Positions 23,778 to 32,040 of a DNA stretch of 37,233 nucleotides are shown here, piece after piece. Each line of letters opens with the position of its first letter. Position 1 is the first letter of the stretch. The position numbers were made by a program, and so were the translations under genes. The notes below the pieces were generated by a model that was given only the letters and a program-made list of their open reading frames with translations, had not been told where the DNA came from and did not search any database. This DNA comes from QQUD01 sp039029915. GTDB taxonomy: Bacteria > Chloroflexota > Anaerolineae > Promineifilales > Promineifilaceae. The DNA is taken from NCBI GenBank assembly GCA_039029915.1, contig JBCCFD010000017.1:1-37233 (forward strand). Direction: 5' to 3'.

Positions 23778-24572
23778 TTAGTAACCTGGGGGAGCGTCAA
23801 CTGGACCATTAAATTGCATAATCACAAAAGCGGCCCCTTGCGGGTCAGCAACGGCCGAAAAAATACCGAGTTCACCTGCTGGATTGTTTTCCATAAAAGC
23901 TTGTCCACCCAGGTCCTTCACTTTTGCGGTCACGGCTGCGACATCTTCAACCAAAAAATATGTTGTCCAATTCGGAGGAACAGGATAGGTATCGTCTAAA
24001 ACAATCATGCCGGCTTGAGTACGGCTGTTTATCGAATAGGTTACATACCCATTTGGGTCAGAATCATCTCCCCATCCGAAAACTTCTTTATAAAAAGCTT
24101 TAGCAGCATCACCATCTTTAGTTTGCAGTTCATTCCAAACCAATGTGTTGGGTATATTTACAAGCTGCGCCCCAATATGTTTTTGAGCCTGCCAAACGCC
24201 GACCATTGCTCCCGAAGGATCTTGTATAATGGCCATGCGCCCTTCTTCCATCACCTGCATTGGTGGGATCATTAACGAGCCGCCAGCTGATGTCGCCTTT
24301 GAAACAACTGAGTCTACATCGGAATGACTGATATAGGAACTCCACACTGATGGGATGCCTTGCTCCATCATTTCAGGGGTATGTTGGCTAAGCCCGGCAA
24401 CGTGATAACCGTGAAGCGTTGCCATTGTATAGACACCACCGCCATCAATGGGTTTATCTTCAAAAGACCAGCCAAATAACTCAGAATAAAAACTTTTGGC
24501 ACTGTCAGCATCAGTTGAGGCTAAATCAACCCAGTTAAACATGCCATCAGGATAACTTTGAACAACTTGCAT
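23778..24572 (-). CDS. Two-domain VOC (glyoxalase/bleomycin resistance-like) family protein
   Basis: A 264-residue soluble protein made of two vicinal-oxygen-chelate domains. The first opens FNWVDLASTDADSAKSFYSELFGW and the second VWNELQTKDGDAAKAFYKEVFGW, which are clear internal homologues. Each ends with a GRMAIIQDPSGA/GIFSAVADPQGA strand. Such tandem proteins resemble hydroxylase-like and antibiotic-binding VOC proteins in actinomycetes and Chloroflexota; few have known substrates. I set the start at 24572, where GGAGGT lies 4 bases upstream, rather than at 24605. The His/Glu metal ligands are only partly recognisable, so it may be non-catalytic. Confidence 0.88.
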   Translation of the reverse strand: MQVVQSYPDGMFNWVDLASTDADSAKSFYSELFGWSFEDKPIDGGGVYTMATLHGYHVAGLSQHTPEMMEQGIPSVWSSYISHSDVDSVVSKATSAGGSLMIPPMQVMEEGRMAIIQDPSGAMVGVWQAQKHIGAQLVNIPNTLVWNELQTKDGDAAKAFYKEVFGWGDDSDPNGYVTYSINSRTQAGMIVLDDTYPVPPNWTTYFLVEDVAAVTAKVKDLGGQAFMENNPAGELGIFSAVADPQGAAFVIMQFNGPVDAPPGY

Positions 24573-24717
24573 TTTTACCTCCAGGTATTGAATATCAAAT
24601 AACAAGGGCCAATTTTAGCACGAAAAAGAACATAAGTTCTGATCGAGAGAGTGTTTTAATTTGCTCTAACTTGTGTCATTAGTTGACCAAAAACATCAAT
24701 TTGTTCAGTATGTGAGG

Positions 24718-25917
24718 TTAGAAATGACTCCAAGAAGGCATCAAGCCTTCTACGACTGTTTGCAATTGACCATCGAGCGATGAAATTTGCAATACGGCCG
24801 TTTCTTCCTGCAGATGCGGTAAAACAATATGTTGACTATCAGGTGACCAAAGTCGATGGCTCAGTGCGTATTGGTCGAAAAATGGTAAATATTGGTTTAA
24901 GAACGTGGTGGGAGGACTGCATTTCATCAAAAAACGATCTTCATTTTTCTTTAAATCGAAAACGCGCAGTTCGACAGCTAAATGAGGTTCTTCAGTTGGC
25001 ATTGAAAGCGTAAAAGGAACAACTCCATTTGTGTACATTCCTTTTGTTGGCTGATAGCCAGATGTTTGTTCGTCTGATTTTATTACGGAGGGAAGTAATA
25101 AATAAGCAATTTTTTGACCATCCGGAGACCAAAAAAATGCCAGTACGTTTTTATTTATGACTGTTTTAGTTTGCTTTTGTACAGGATCGATTATATTTAG
25201 AGGGCCATACGGCCGTTGATCAACTGTGTCTGTCGAAATGGTTGCCAACAATGAGAGGGATGGGTTCCAAGTGAGTGCCATCATCCCTTTTTGATTAAAT
25301 CGCTGCGCATCCTTTTCTAAAATATCTTCAACGACGAGATGCCTTTTTCCAAAGCTGTCTAATTCGGCGAAAGCCATAAAACGGCCGTTTTTCGATATCC
25401 CCGGCGTTTGGAAAAATCCAGGTCGAGCAATATTTTCTCCAAATCCATCGCCATCTGTGCCAATAAAGGCTAAGCGCGCATCAGAATCGGGTTCACCAGA
25501 ATGAACAAATAGCTTTTTAGGTTCGTTGCCCCAAGTCCAAAATAAGGGTTGCCCCGTCATTAGCAAATAATTTTTACCAGTGAGATAAGCAATGCGTAAA
25601 CCAAATCCTAGCGGGTGAGTGGTCAAAAAAGAAACTGATTGACCGTCAGGCGACCAATATTGATAAAACGGAAACTGATTGTGACTAAAGTAAAGCTCTG
25701 GCGTTACCAATGTTTGTTGTTGCTGATCTGAAATGACATACAACCCACCCCCATTATCGTTGTTGCCTACAGCAGCGATTTGTTCATTTATCGGAGACCA
25801 AGCGGGAAATTGAAAGATTCTACGCTTGCCGGTTAAGACGCGCTGGTCTGTTCCATCAGGGCTGATGGTATTAACGCGGCCATCAAAGTCAACAAACGCA
25901 ATCCTGTTCAACGACAT
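24718..25917 (-). CDS. TolB-like beta-propeller protein without membrane anchor
   Basis: A 399-residue WD40-like/TolB-type propeller. Blades recur as FPAWSPINEQIAAVG, QYWSPDGQSVSFL, ALTWNPSLSLLATIS, FFWSPDGQKIAYLL and RLWSPDSQHIVLPH. It parallels the upstream paralogue blade by blade but lacks that protein's anchor and acidic linker, and no signal peptide is seen. It begins 3 bases after the paralogue's stop, so the pair came from a local duplication and is probably co-translated. Propellers of this type bind proteins or glycans; no enzyme active site is visible. Three ACGGCCGT copies (24794, 25209, 25381). Confidence 0.85.
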   Translation of the reverse strand: MSLNRIAFVDFDGRVNTISPDGTDQRVLTGKRRIFQFPAWSPINEQIAAVGNNDNGGGLYVISDQQQQTLVTPELYFSHNQFPFYQYWSPDGQSVSFLTTHPLGFGLRIAYLTGKNYLLMTGQPLFWTWGNEPKKLFVHSGEPDSDARLAFIGTDGDGFGENIARPGFFQTPGISKNGRFMAFAELDSFGKRHLVVEDILEKDAQRFNQKGMMALTWNPSLSLLATISTDTVDQRPYGPLNIIDPVQKQTKTVINKNVLAFFWSPDGQKIAYLLLPSVIKSDEQTSGYQPTKGMYTNGVVPFTLSMPTEEPHLAVELRVFDLKKNEDRFLMKCSPPTTFLNQYLPFFDQYALSHRLWSPDSQHIVLPHLQEETAVLQISSLDGQLQTVVEGLMPSWSHF

Positions 25918-25920
25918 GAG

Positions 25921-27531
25921 CTATTGATGACTCCAAAACGCAATCCGACCATCTGTCAACTCGCGCGGTTGACTGCCTTCCGGTGTGACAATTGCAATTT
26001 TGGGTAGGTTATCCTCAAGGTATGGCACCAAAAAAGCATCACTAGTGGGTGACCACAGCGAATGGCTTAACGCATATTGGTCAAAGAAAGGCATAAATTG
26101 AGAAATGAAGGTAAAAGATGGCACAAAGTCCGTCATGACAATTTGGCCAACACCCGTTCCTACATCTACAATGGTTAGCTCAAAGTCTGGTAAATCAAAT
26201 TGCCCTGCCTGTTTGCTAAGGGCAGGGCCTCGCCCCATGATTTGCTCAAACAATCGAGCATTAAATTCATTTCTATTTTCGTTAACAAGCGTAAAGTAGG
26301 CGATATATTGACCATTGGGAGACCAAAAATAAGCTAACACAAATGAATCAGTAAGCAGGGTTTCTTCACCGGTGTCAGCGTCTAAGAGACGCAGGGGGCC
26401 AACAAACGAAGGGATTTCAGGGTTGCTTGTGCTGATGTAAGCGAGCTGGTCCGCTGATGGACTCCAACTCAACGCAGTTAACCCTTCGTGCTCAAAGCTT
26501 TTCATTTCGGCTGTTTGTAGATCTTCGATGACAATCGAACTTGTCCCCCTGCCATCCAGCGCCGCATAGGCCATATAACGGCCGTTTGCAGATAAGGCCG
26601 GCACCTGAAACAAGCCCGGTGGGGCAATATCTTCCCGCTGAAGCTCACCACTTGGGGCAATAAACTCCAAGCGGGCATTGGCACCAGCCGCGCCAGAGTG
26701 AACAAGAATACTCTGGCTATCTGCCCCCCAATTCCAATAAAATGGACCACCTGTTGCTATTTTTTGGCCGGCATCTTGGGCATTCCCTTCGATATCTAAC
26801 AAATGGAGTGCCATTGGTGTATCAAGATTCTCAGCCAAGAAACTTATAAATTGACTGTCTGGAGACCAATAAAGATAAAACGGTGGTTCAGAACTGCTTG
26901 AGTAGATTTCTTTGGGGTTAGCTGATTGATTATCTTCTATAATAGAAATGCTTCCCTGTCCGCCAGACGTGGAGATTGAGGCTAAAAACTGACCATCAGG
27001 AGACCAAGCTGGAAATTGATAGTTTGCATCACCGGACGTTAAAATAACCACGTTTGATCCGTCTGGGTCAATTGTAGCCACTTGCTGGTCTATTGTGATA
27101 AAGGCAATGCGATTGATCAAAGCTTCAGGCTGTTCAACAATCTCATCTTCAGCCAGCGTCTGGTCGGCTTCTTCGATAACGTTCTCATCCGCCGAATTAT
27201 CTTCAGTTATGTCTGGCTCTATTATTTCTTCCTCAATTTCTTCTGTTTCAGGCTCGTTATTGGACTCAGCTACCTCAGTTTCAACGGCAGCAGAATCATC
27301 AGATTGAGCAGGTGGGATTGGCGCTACATCACTGGGTCCAAGGCGATTAGAGGTTTGCCAGCCCGATAGAATATTCAGTACACTAGGGCTAATCAACCCC
27401 ATGATAATGACAAAGACAATAAATATATACAAGATGCGCCAAATGGTTGCTAAAGGGCTAGCCTCATCAGTTTCTGTCGTTTCATATTCGGCGTTATCAT
27501 CTAAAAAATCTTTAGCCACGGGGTACCTCAT
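25921..27531 (-). CDS. Membrane-anchored TolB-like beta-propeller protein
   Basis: A 536-residue protein. About 27 cytosolic residues lead to one hydrophobic helix (ILYIFIVFVIIMGLISPSVL), then about 80 residues rich in Glu, Asp, Pro and Ser (roughly 70-145) that look disordered, then a TolB-like propeller with FPAWSPDGQFLASIS, LYWSPDSQFISFL, ALSWSPSADQLAYIS, YFWSPNGQYIAYF and SLWSPTSDAFLVPY. The likely topology is N-in with the propeller outside. The acidic linker may extend the propeller from the membrane or bind cations. It is the first gene of the pair with 24718-25917. Interaction partner unknown. Confidence 0.86.
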   Translation of the reverse strand: MRYPVAKDFLDDNAEYETTETDEASPLATIWRILYIFIVFVIIMGLISPSVLNILSGWQTSNRLGPSDVAPIPPAQSDDSAAVETEVAESNNEPETEEIEEEIIEPDITEDNSADENVIEEADQTLAEDEIVEQPEALINRIAFITIDQQVATIDPDGSNVVILTSGDANYQFPAWSPDGQFLASISTSGGQGSISIIEDNQSANPKEIYSSSSEPPFYLYWSPDSQFISFLAENLDTPMALHLLDIEGNAQDAGQKIATGGPFYWNWGADSQSILVHSGAAGANARLEFIAPSGELQREDIAPPGLFQVPALSANGRYMAYAALDGRGTSSIVIEDLQTAEMKSFEHEGLTALSWSPSADQLAYISTSNPEIPSFVGPLRLLDADTGEETLLTDSFVLAYFWSPNGQYIAYFTLVNENRNEFNARLFEQIMGRGPALSKQAGQFDLPDFELTIVDVGTGVGQIVMTDFVPSFTFISQFMPFFDQYALSHSLWSPTSDAFLVPYLEDNLPKIAIVTPEGSQPRELTDGRIAFWSHQ

Positions 27532-27709
27532 TCATTGATGTCAAGAATTATTCCACCCTCTGCAGTTGACACCACATCGTTGTTATTCTCTCATTTTAGC
27601 GCGAATATTTATTATTGCTTGTTTAGCCAGAAAATTAATGGAGTTCTTATTGAATTATGAATGGAAAATTGAAAATTGTAAACCCGCTGTTATAAAAACG
27701 GGGCTACTT

Positions 27710-28678
27710 TTAAATTCGAGCGCTATGCTCGGCATCTATAAAGCGGCGCGTGCCAGTTTCAGATCGAATGAGCAGTGAATGTGTGCGTGCGTGCGTACTG
27801 AAAAACTGCATTTCTCGGAGCAGGGTGCTGTTAGTAATGCCCGTCGCGGCAAAAAACAGCTGATCTGTTTGGGCAATTTCGTCTTGGGTAAGGATTGTAC
27901 CCGCTTCAAGCCCTTCCTTTTTAATTTCTTCTATCTCATCATCTGTTTGGGGTGATAAACGAGCCAACATGCCACCACCTAGCGCCTTGGCTGCGCAACC
28001 AGCAATAACGCCTTGTGGTGCCCCACCAACGCCCATCAGCATATCGACTCCTGTGCCGTGGGTTACGGCCGTTAATGCCCCCTCAGCATCTCCCTCTTTC
28101 CGGAGAAGCACCTTCGCACCAGCTTGACGAATCTCATTAATCAAATCAGCATGTCGAGGTCGATCAAGAATCGTAACCGATAGATCTCGAACGGCCTTAT
28201 CTTTTGCTCTAGCGATTAAAGCTAGTGTCCATGCGGCAGGGGCATCCAAGCATTCAGGCACAAGGACATTGGCTGCATCGGCATCAACAACGATTTTTTC
28301 CATGTAAACGGCCGTTTTCGGTGACCAGACTGTGCCTCGAGGCGCGATGCAAACTAGCGAAATGGCCCCAGGTATCCCCTTGACTAACAAGTCTGTGCCA
28401 TCAATGGGATCAACAATAACATCGACATCCGGTCCATTTCCGGTCCCAACACTAACACCGGACCGTAAAGGTGCATTCCGTCCTAGTCGACCTTCTTCAC
28501 CTAAAACAATACGTCCGTTCATGTCTAACGTATTTAGCGCATCTGCCATAGCCCGTGTCGCGGCTCGATGAGCACTCATAAAATCACCAGACCCCACCCA
28601 ACGTCCGGCAGCCAACGCGGCTGTTTCGGTAACTCGAATCAAATCCAAACCAATATTTCTCGAAGGATTCAGTTTCAT
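27710..28678 (-). CDS. GlpX-like class II fructose-1,6-bisphosphatase homologue with altered metal-site residues
   Basis: A 322-residue member of the GlpX phosphatase family, which hydrolyses fructose 1,6-bisphosphate (and in some lineages sedoheptulose 1,7-bisphosphate). NIGLDLIRVTETAALAAGRW at the N-terminus and VDPIDGTDLLVKG (Asp90, Asp93) fit the family. Two usual hallmarks differ: the GEGExDEAPM loop reads GEEGRLGRNAPL (60-71), and the GGAPEGVI loop reads GGAPQGVI, where the Glu that binds metal in E. coli GlpX is Gln (about residue 222, codon 28013-28015). It overlaps the SulP gene by 4 bases, and a GGAGG site supports ATG 28678. It could be an active variant, a changed specificity or a regulatory relic. 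Confidence 0.82.
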   Translation of the reverse strand: MKLNPSRNIGLDLIRVTETAALAAGRWVGSGDFMSAHRAATRAMADALNTLDMNGRIVLGEEGRLGRNAPLRSGVSVGTGNGPDVDVIVDPIDGTDLLVKGIPGAISLVCIAPRGTVWSPKTAVYMEKIVVDADAANVLVPECLDAPAAWTLALIARAKDKAVRDLSVTILDRPRHADLINEIRQAGAKVLLRKEGDAEGALTAVTHGTGVDMLMGVGGAPQGVIAGCAAKALGGGMLARLSPQTDDEIEEIKKEGLEAGTILTQDEIAQTDQLFFAATGITNSTLLREMQFFSTHARTHSLLIRSETGTRRFIDAEHSARI

Positions 28679-30828
28679 CGATCAATCGCCTCCATCAAGC
28701 CCTGAGCTTCCCATTCCTGCATTCCTCCATCTAAAATTTCAAAATCATAAATGCCGTACTCTTGAAGGGCTGTGGCTGCCCGCCGGCTTCGACGACCTGA
28801 GCGACAGACTAAGATCAGCTGACTTTCAGTTGGCACTTGAGATGGGTCTTGAATTAAATTAGACAGCGGAAACGATTGAGCTTGAATGATGTGTCCACGT
28901 CTGTATTCTCGAGGTTCTCGAACATCTAGGATAAGCGGTTTGGGGAGGTCCTGTTCAACATTTAACAAATTCCACAACGAGGAGGCGGAGATTAGATCAA
29001 CGTTTTGAGCGTTATTGGATAGTAGATTCGCGGCCGGAATCAAATCCATGCGTTTGGGTAAATTTTGACACTCCTTAAACACTTTATGGGGGCATTCATA
29101 AATACAAATAGCCGGGTCTAATTCACGGTAAAATAGATGACCGATAGCCTTATCTTCCTCAACAAATCCCACCTCTCCAAAGAAGGTGTCGAAACCACTT
29201 GATTCCATTACGGCCCTCACTCGATAATTTACACGCACCATAAAAACGTCGCCCCCCTTATCACGATAAGTACGAACGATGTTTTCTAGCATATGGATAC
29301 CACTAAAATCGATGTGATTGACGTTGTGCATTCTTAACAGCAAATATCTCTGGCCTGGATTGTTTGCAGCATGATCTAATATAAAATCTTCAACGTGATT
29401 TACCGCTCCAAAGTACAAATCACCTTTAATTTCTATAACGGCGAGCTGAACGCAAGATGCTTTGTTTGGTTGATAGGTGAAATGGGAAAAATCATCATCA
29501 GGCAAGACGGCCTGAACGCGGGGTGTGCTGGTTCTTTGAATGTAAAGAACGAGAGAGAGAATGATGCCTGTTAAAACTGCAAATTCAATCCGCAAAAAGA
29601 GGGTGCCAAACAAAGTGACGAGCATGATGATAGCATCTCCTCCTCGGCTTTGAATCATCCGCATAATTTCCGCTTTATCAATCATGCCGTAGGCGGTGAC
29701 GATAAGGACCCCAGCTAGAGCGGTTCTCGGTAAGAAAGCGGCCAGAGGGGTAATTGTCAGCAGGGCAATTAAGACAAAAAGCCCCGAAAAAAGCGCCGCC
29801 ATGGGTGTTCTAGCACCTGACTTGAAATTAACGGCCGTTCTCGCAAAAGAACCGGAGAGTGAATATCCAGAGAAAAGTCCCGAGAAAATATTGGCAATCC
29901 CTTGTCCAACAAACTCCTGATTGCTATCAATGCGTTGACCCGTTTGAGCAGCTACAGACCGTGAAATTGCCATCGTCTGTACTAAGCCAATGGCACCAAC
30001 GGCCAGGGCGCCCGTTGAGATTCGGCTGATTAATTCAAGATCATTTAGCGGTAAACCGGCCCAGGGGGGTAATTGAGATGGAAGCTCACCAATGGTGGCT
30101 ACTCCCTGCGAATCAAGGCCAAACAGAAACACAATGACAGAAGCAATCACCATCGTAAATAAGGCATTGGGGATTTTATCGCTGAGCCAGCGGAACAGCA
30201 CGATTAAAATGATGGACCCAGCCCCAATCAATGTGGTAGCAAGGTGAGCCTGAGGCAAATTGACAACAACATTGTAAACTGTTTCTAAGGCACCGACTCT
30301 AGGTAATTCTAAACCAAAAAAGGTGTTTAGTTGGCGCACAGCAATTAATATACCGGCCCCTGTTGAGAAACCGACAACGACAGAATGGGACACGAAGTTA
30401 ACAAGCATTCCAAGCCTGGCTAGCCCCATGAGCAACTGCATAAAGCCCGCCATCACTGACATGATTCCAGCGGCTACAATGTATTCAGGCCCGGGTTCCA
30501 CGACACCCACTAACGCGCCAAATACAAGCAGCGACATGGCGTTTGTCGGCCCTGTTTGCATTTGCGTACTAGAACACCACAAAGCTCCGATGATTGCCCC
30601 GATGATACCGGCATAGAGCCCCATCTGAGGTGGCAAATCAGCAATAATGGCAAAGGCAATAGCCTGTGGAAGTAGAATGACAGCAACAGTTAACCCTGAG
30701 ATAAGGTCAGGGCGAAGGTCGTTTCGAATGTCATAAGTTCTGAATAACCAATATGGTTTTTGGAGGTAGCGAATAACAGGCTCAACATATGGCCAGAAGG
30801 GATTTTCTGCTCCCGCTCCTGTCTGCAT
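28675..30828 (-). CDS. SulP family anion transporter with STAS and C-terminal rhodanese domains
   Basis: A 717-residue fusion. Residues from about 30 to 420 are a SulP permease (RNDLRPDLISGLTVAVILLPQAIAFA, QMGLYAGIIGAIIGALWCSS, about 12-14 helices). Then comes a STAS domain with the DFSG loop (HIDFSGIHML), a cysteine-bearing linker CIYECPHKVFKECQNLPKR, and a rhodanese domain (LILDVREPREYRRGH, active loop CRSGRRS with the catalytic Cys) to the C-terminus. SulP proteins move sulfate, bicarbonate or related anions. A rhodanese at the end suggests sulfur-carrier or sensing chemistry coupled to transport. AGGAG lies 7 bases before ATG 30828. It is the first gene of a pair with the GlpX homologue. 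Confidence 0.92.
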   Translation of the reverse strand: MQTGAGAENPFWPYVEPVIRYLQKPYWLFRTYDIRNDLRPDLISGLTVAVILLPQAIAFAIIADLPPQMGLYAGIIGAIIGALWCSSTQMQTGPTNAMSLLVFGALVGVVEPGPEYIVAAGIMSVMAGFMQLLMGLARLGMLVNFVSHSVVVGFSTGAGILIAVRQLNTFFGLELPRVGALETVYNVVVNLPQAHLATTLIGAGSIILIVLFRWLSDKIPNALFTMVIASVIVFLFGLDSQGVATIGELPSQLPPWAGLPLNDLELISRISTGALAVGAIGLVQTMAISRSVAAQTGQRIDSNQEFVGQGIANIFSGLFSGYSLSGSFARTAVNFKSGARTPMAALFSGLFVLIALLTITPLAAFLPRTALAGVLIVTAYGMIDKAEIMRMIQSRGGDAIIMLVTLFGTLFLRIEFAVLTGIILSLVLYIQRTSTPRVQAVLPDDDFSHFTYQPNKASCVQLAVIEIKGDLYFGAVNHVEDFILDHAANNPGQRYLLLRMHNVNHIDFSGIHMLENIVRTYRDKGGDVFMVRVNYRVRAVMESSGFDTFFGEVGFVEEDKAIGHLFYRELDPAICIYECPHKVFKECQNLPKRMDLIPAANLLSNNAQNVDLISASSLWNLLNVEQDLPKPLILDVREPREYRRGHIIQAQSFPLSNLIQDPSQVPTESQLILVCRSGRRSRRAATALQEYGIYDFEILDGGMQEWEAQGLMEAIDR

Positions 30829-30933
30829 ACATTTACTCCTAAGTTCTATTCAGGTTGGCTCAGGGTAGAGTCAGCTTGTATGTTTAGTGTACGACTGGAT
30901 ATTTGGGACGTCAAGGTGTCCCACAGAAAGGTA

Positions 30934-31560
30934 CTATAACTCAATAATTTGATAGGGATAAACATTTAAGATTGTGGTATCCAAAAATTTTGTTTGCCGG
31001 ATGGTGTCTTGACGATAGATATGAATATGACCGTGCAGCATATATTTAGGGCGAAACCAACGTAAAAAGGGTAAAAATGCGCGGAAACCGGTATGTGGTA
31101 AATCGTTTTTGTCATGTATGCCAAATGGAGGTGAATGAGTTACTAAAACATCTAGAAAACGGCCGTATCGCAAGCGATTGTAAAGTAATGATGGCAGCAT
31201 CCTTGCAATTTCAGAGCGCATTTCTCCCTCAGTGTACATAAACGGTGCATTTGGCCGATAGCGCATAGATCCTTCAAGGCCAGCAAAGATGATTCTGTTG
31301 AAAACGGCCGTTTTCCCGTGCAAATCAACGCCCCCATCTAGCTTCTCATATACTTTTCCGTGAATGGTATATTGTGGTCCCTTATCATGGTTGCCACGCA
31401 CATAAAAAGCTCGGCTATTCAAAGCAGAGTTTAAAAAATCCAGGTAATAAAAAGGTAAATCACCACAGCCAATGAGAAGGTCAATATCAGGGAAATTTTT
31501 GGAGACCTGCGTTGAATAAAGATAATCTAGCACCTTATCACTGACCGCTAATATTTTCAT
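30934..31560 (-). CDS. Calcineurin-like metallophosphoesterase
   Basis: A 208-residue two-metal phosphoesterase. Motifs in order are VSDK (Asp8), GCGDL (about 32-36), GNHD (about 57-60), VTHSPP and LHGHIHIYR, so nearly all metal ligands are present. The first motif normally reads DxH; here the third residue is Val (SDKV), although other members of this Chloroflexota-type subfamily may share that. No signal peptide, so it is cytoplasmic. Its ATG overlaps the stop of the MazG-like gene by 4 bases, which suggests a joint nucleotide-cleaning role. Substrate undefined. Two ACGGCCGT copies (31159, 31304). Confidence 0.88.
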   Translation of the reverse strand: MKILAVSDKVLDYLYSTQVSKNFPDIDLLIGCGDLPFYYLDFLNSALNSRAFYVRGNHDKGPQYTIHGKVYEKLDGGVDLHGKTAVFNRIIFAGLEGSMRYRPNAPFMYTEGEMRSEIARMLPSLLYNRLRYGRFLDVLVTHSPPFGIHDKNDLPHTGFRAFLPFLRWFRPKYMLHGHIHIYRQDTIRQTKFLDTTILNVYPYQIIEL

Positions 31561-31862
31561 GGATCAGGCCACTCACGGTCTTGGTTAATAGCCAGCTTGT
31601 CTAGAATCGCTTGCTCAAGATCGATTCCACAAATGGAGGAAAGCTGCAAAAGATATAAAGCGACATCAGCTAATTCACCAGCCAGTTCATTCTTATCAGC
31701 GGGTGTATCGCGCCACTGAAAGTGCTCTAAAATTTCTGCGCATTCGATTGATAGAGAAATAGCTAGGTTTTTTGGATTTTGGGGCTTAGAGGAATCTGAC
31801 TCGTACCAACCTTTGCTTCTCACAAAGGCATGCATTTTGTCTTCAAGGTCTTTCAGTTCCAT
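31557..31862 (-). CDS. MazG-like nucleotide pyrophosphohydrolase
   Basis: A 101-residue all-alpha NTP pyrophosphohydrolase, the short single-domain kind (dCTPase/MazG-like). The metal motifs are SIECAEILEHFQW (ExxE) and ELAGELADVALYLLQL (ExxD). It would convert non-canonical NTPs or dNTPs to monophosphates. It is upstream of and overlaps the metallophosphoesterase. No ribosome-binding site is visible before ATG 31862, and a large inverted repeat lies just upstream. Confidence 0.9.
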   Translation of the reverse strand: MELKDLEDKMHAFVRSKGWYESDSSKPQNPKNLAISLSIECAEILEHFQWRDTPADKNELAGELADVALYLLQLSSICGIDLEQAILDKLAINQDREWPDP

Positions 31863-31870
31863 GTCATTAT

Positions 31871-31930
31871 TTATGATTTACGATTTACGATTTACGGTTA
31901 TTTTTCTTCATCGTAAATCGTAAATCATAA
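31871..31930. repeat. Perfect 21-bp inverted repeat built of ATTTACG units
   Basis: Bases 31871-31891 are the exact reverse complement of 31910-31930, with an 18-base T-rich loop. Each arm is built of the 7-base unit ATTTACG, repeated two to three times, and a further ATTTACG enters the loop. It lies between gap (3' end) and the MazG-like gene (5' end), both on the minus strand. It is too long and repetitive for a plain terminator and lacks a proper T run on the minus strand. It looks like a small mobile or interspersed hairpin repeat. The rest of 31931-32040 holds only GAGAAGC/GCTTCTC, a weak dyad after gap. Confidence 0.75.
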
Positions 31931-32040
31931 TTTTAAATTTAATGAGAAGCAAGGCCTATTCAAAACTTAATGACCATTAGCTTCTCTTTGAAGCAAACTG
32001 TTTTGAGCCTCAAGTAATAATGAAAACGTTTCCGATTTTC

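Noticed and set aside
27566..27778. 70-codon plus-strand frame running from the 27.6 kb gap into the GlpX 3' end
   Set aside because: No domain, no ribosome-binding site, low-quality composition and antisense to the GlpX tail. The gap 27532-27709 holds only AT-rich sequence with a weak CCCG/CGGG dyad near the GlpX end.
31871..31930. A CRISPR array
   Set aside because: Although ATTTACG repeats there, the units are 7 bases, adjoining and mirrored, with no spacers of constant length.
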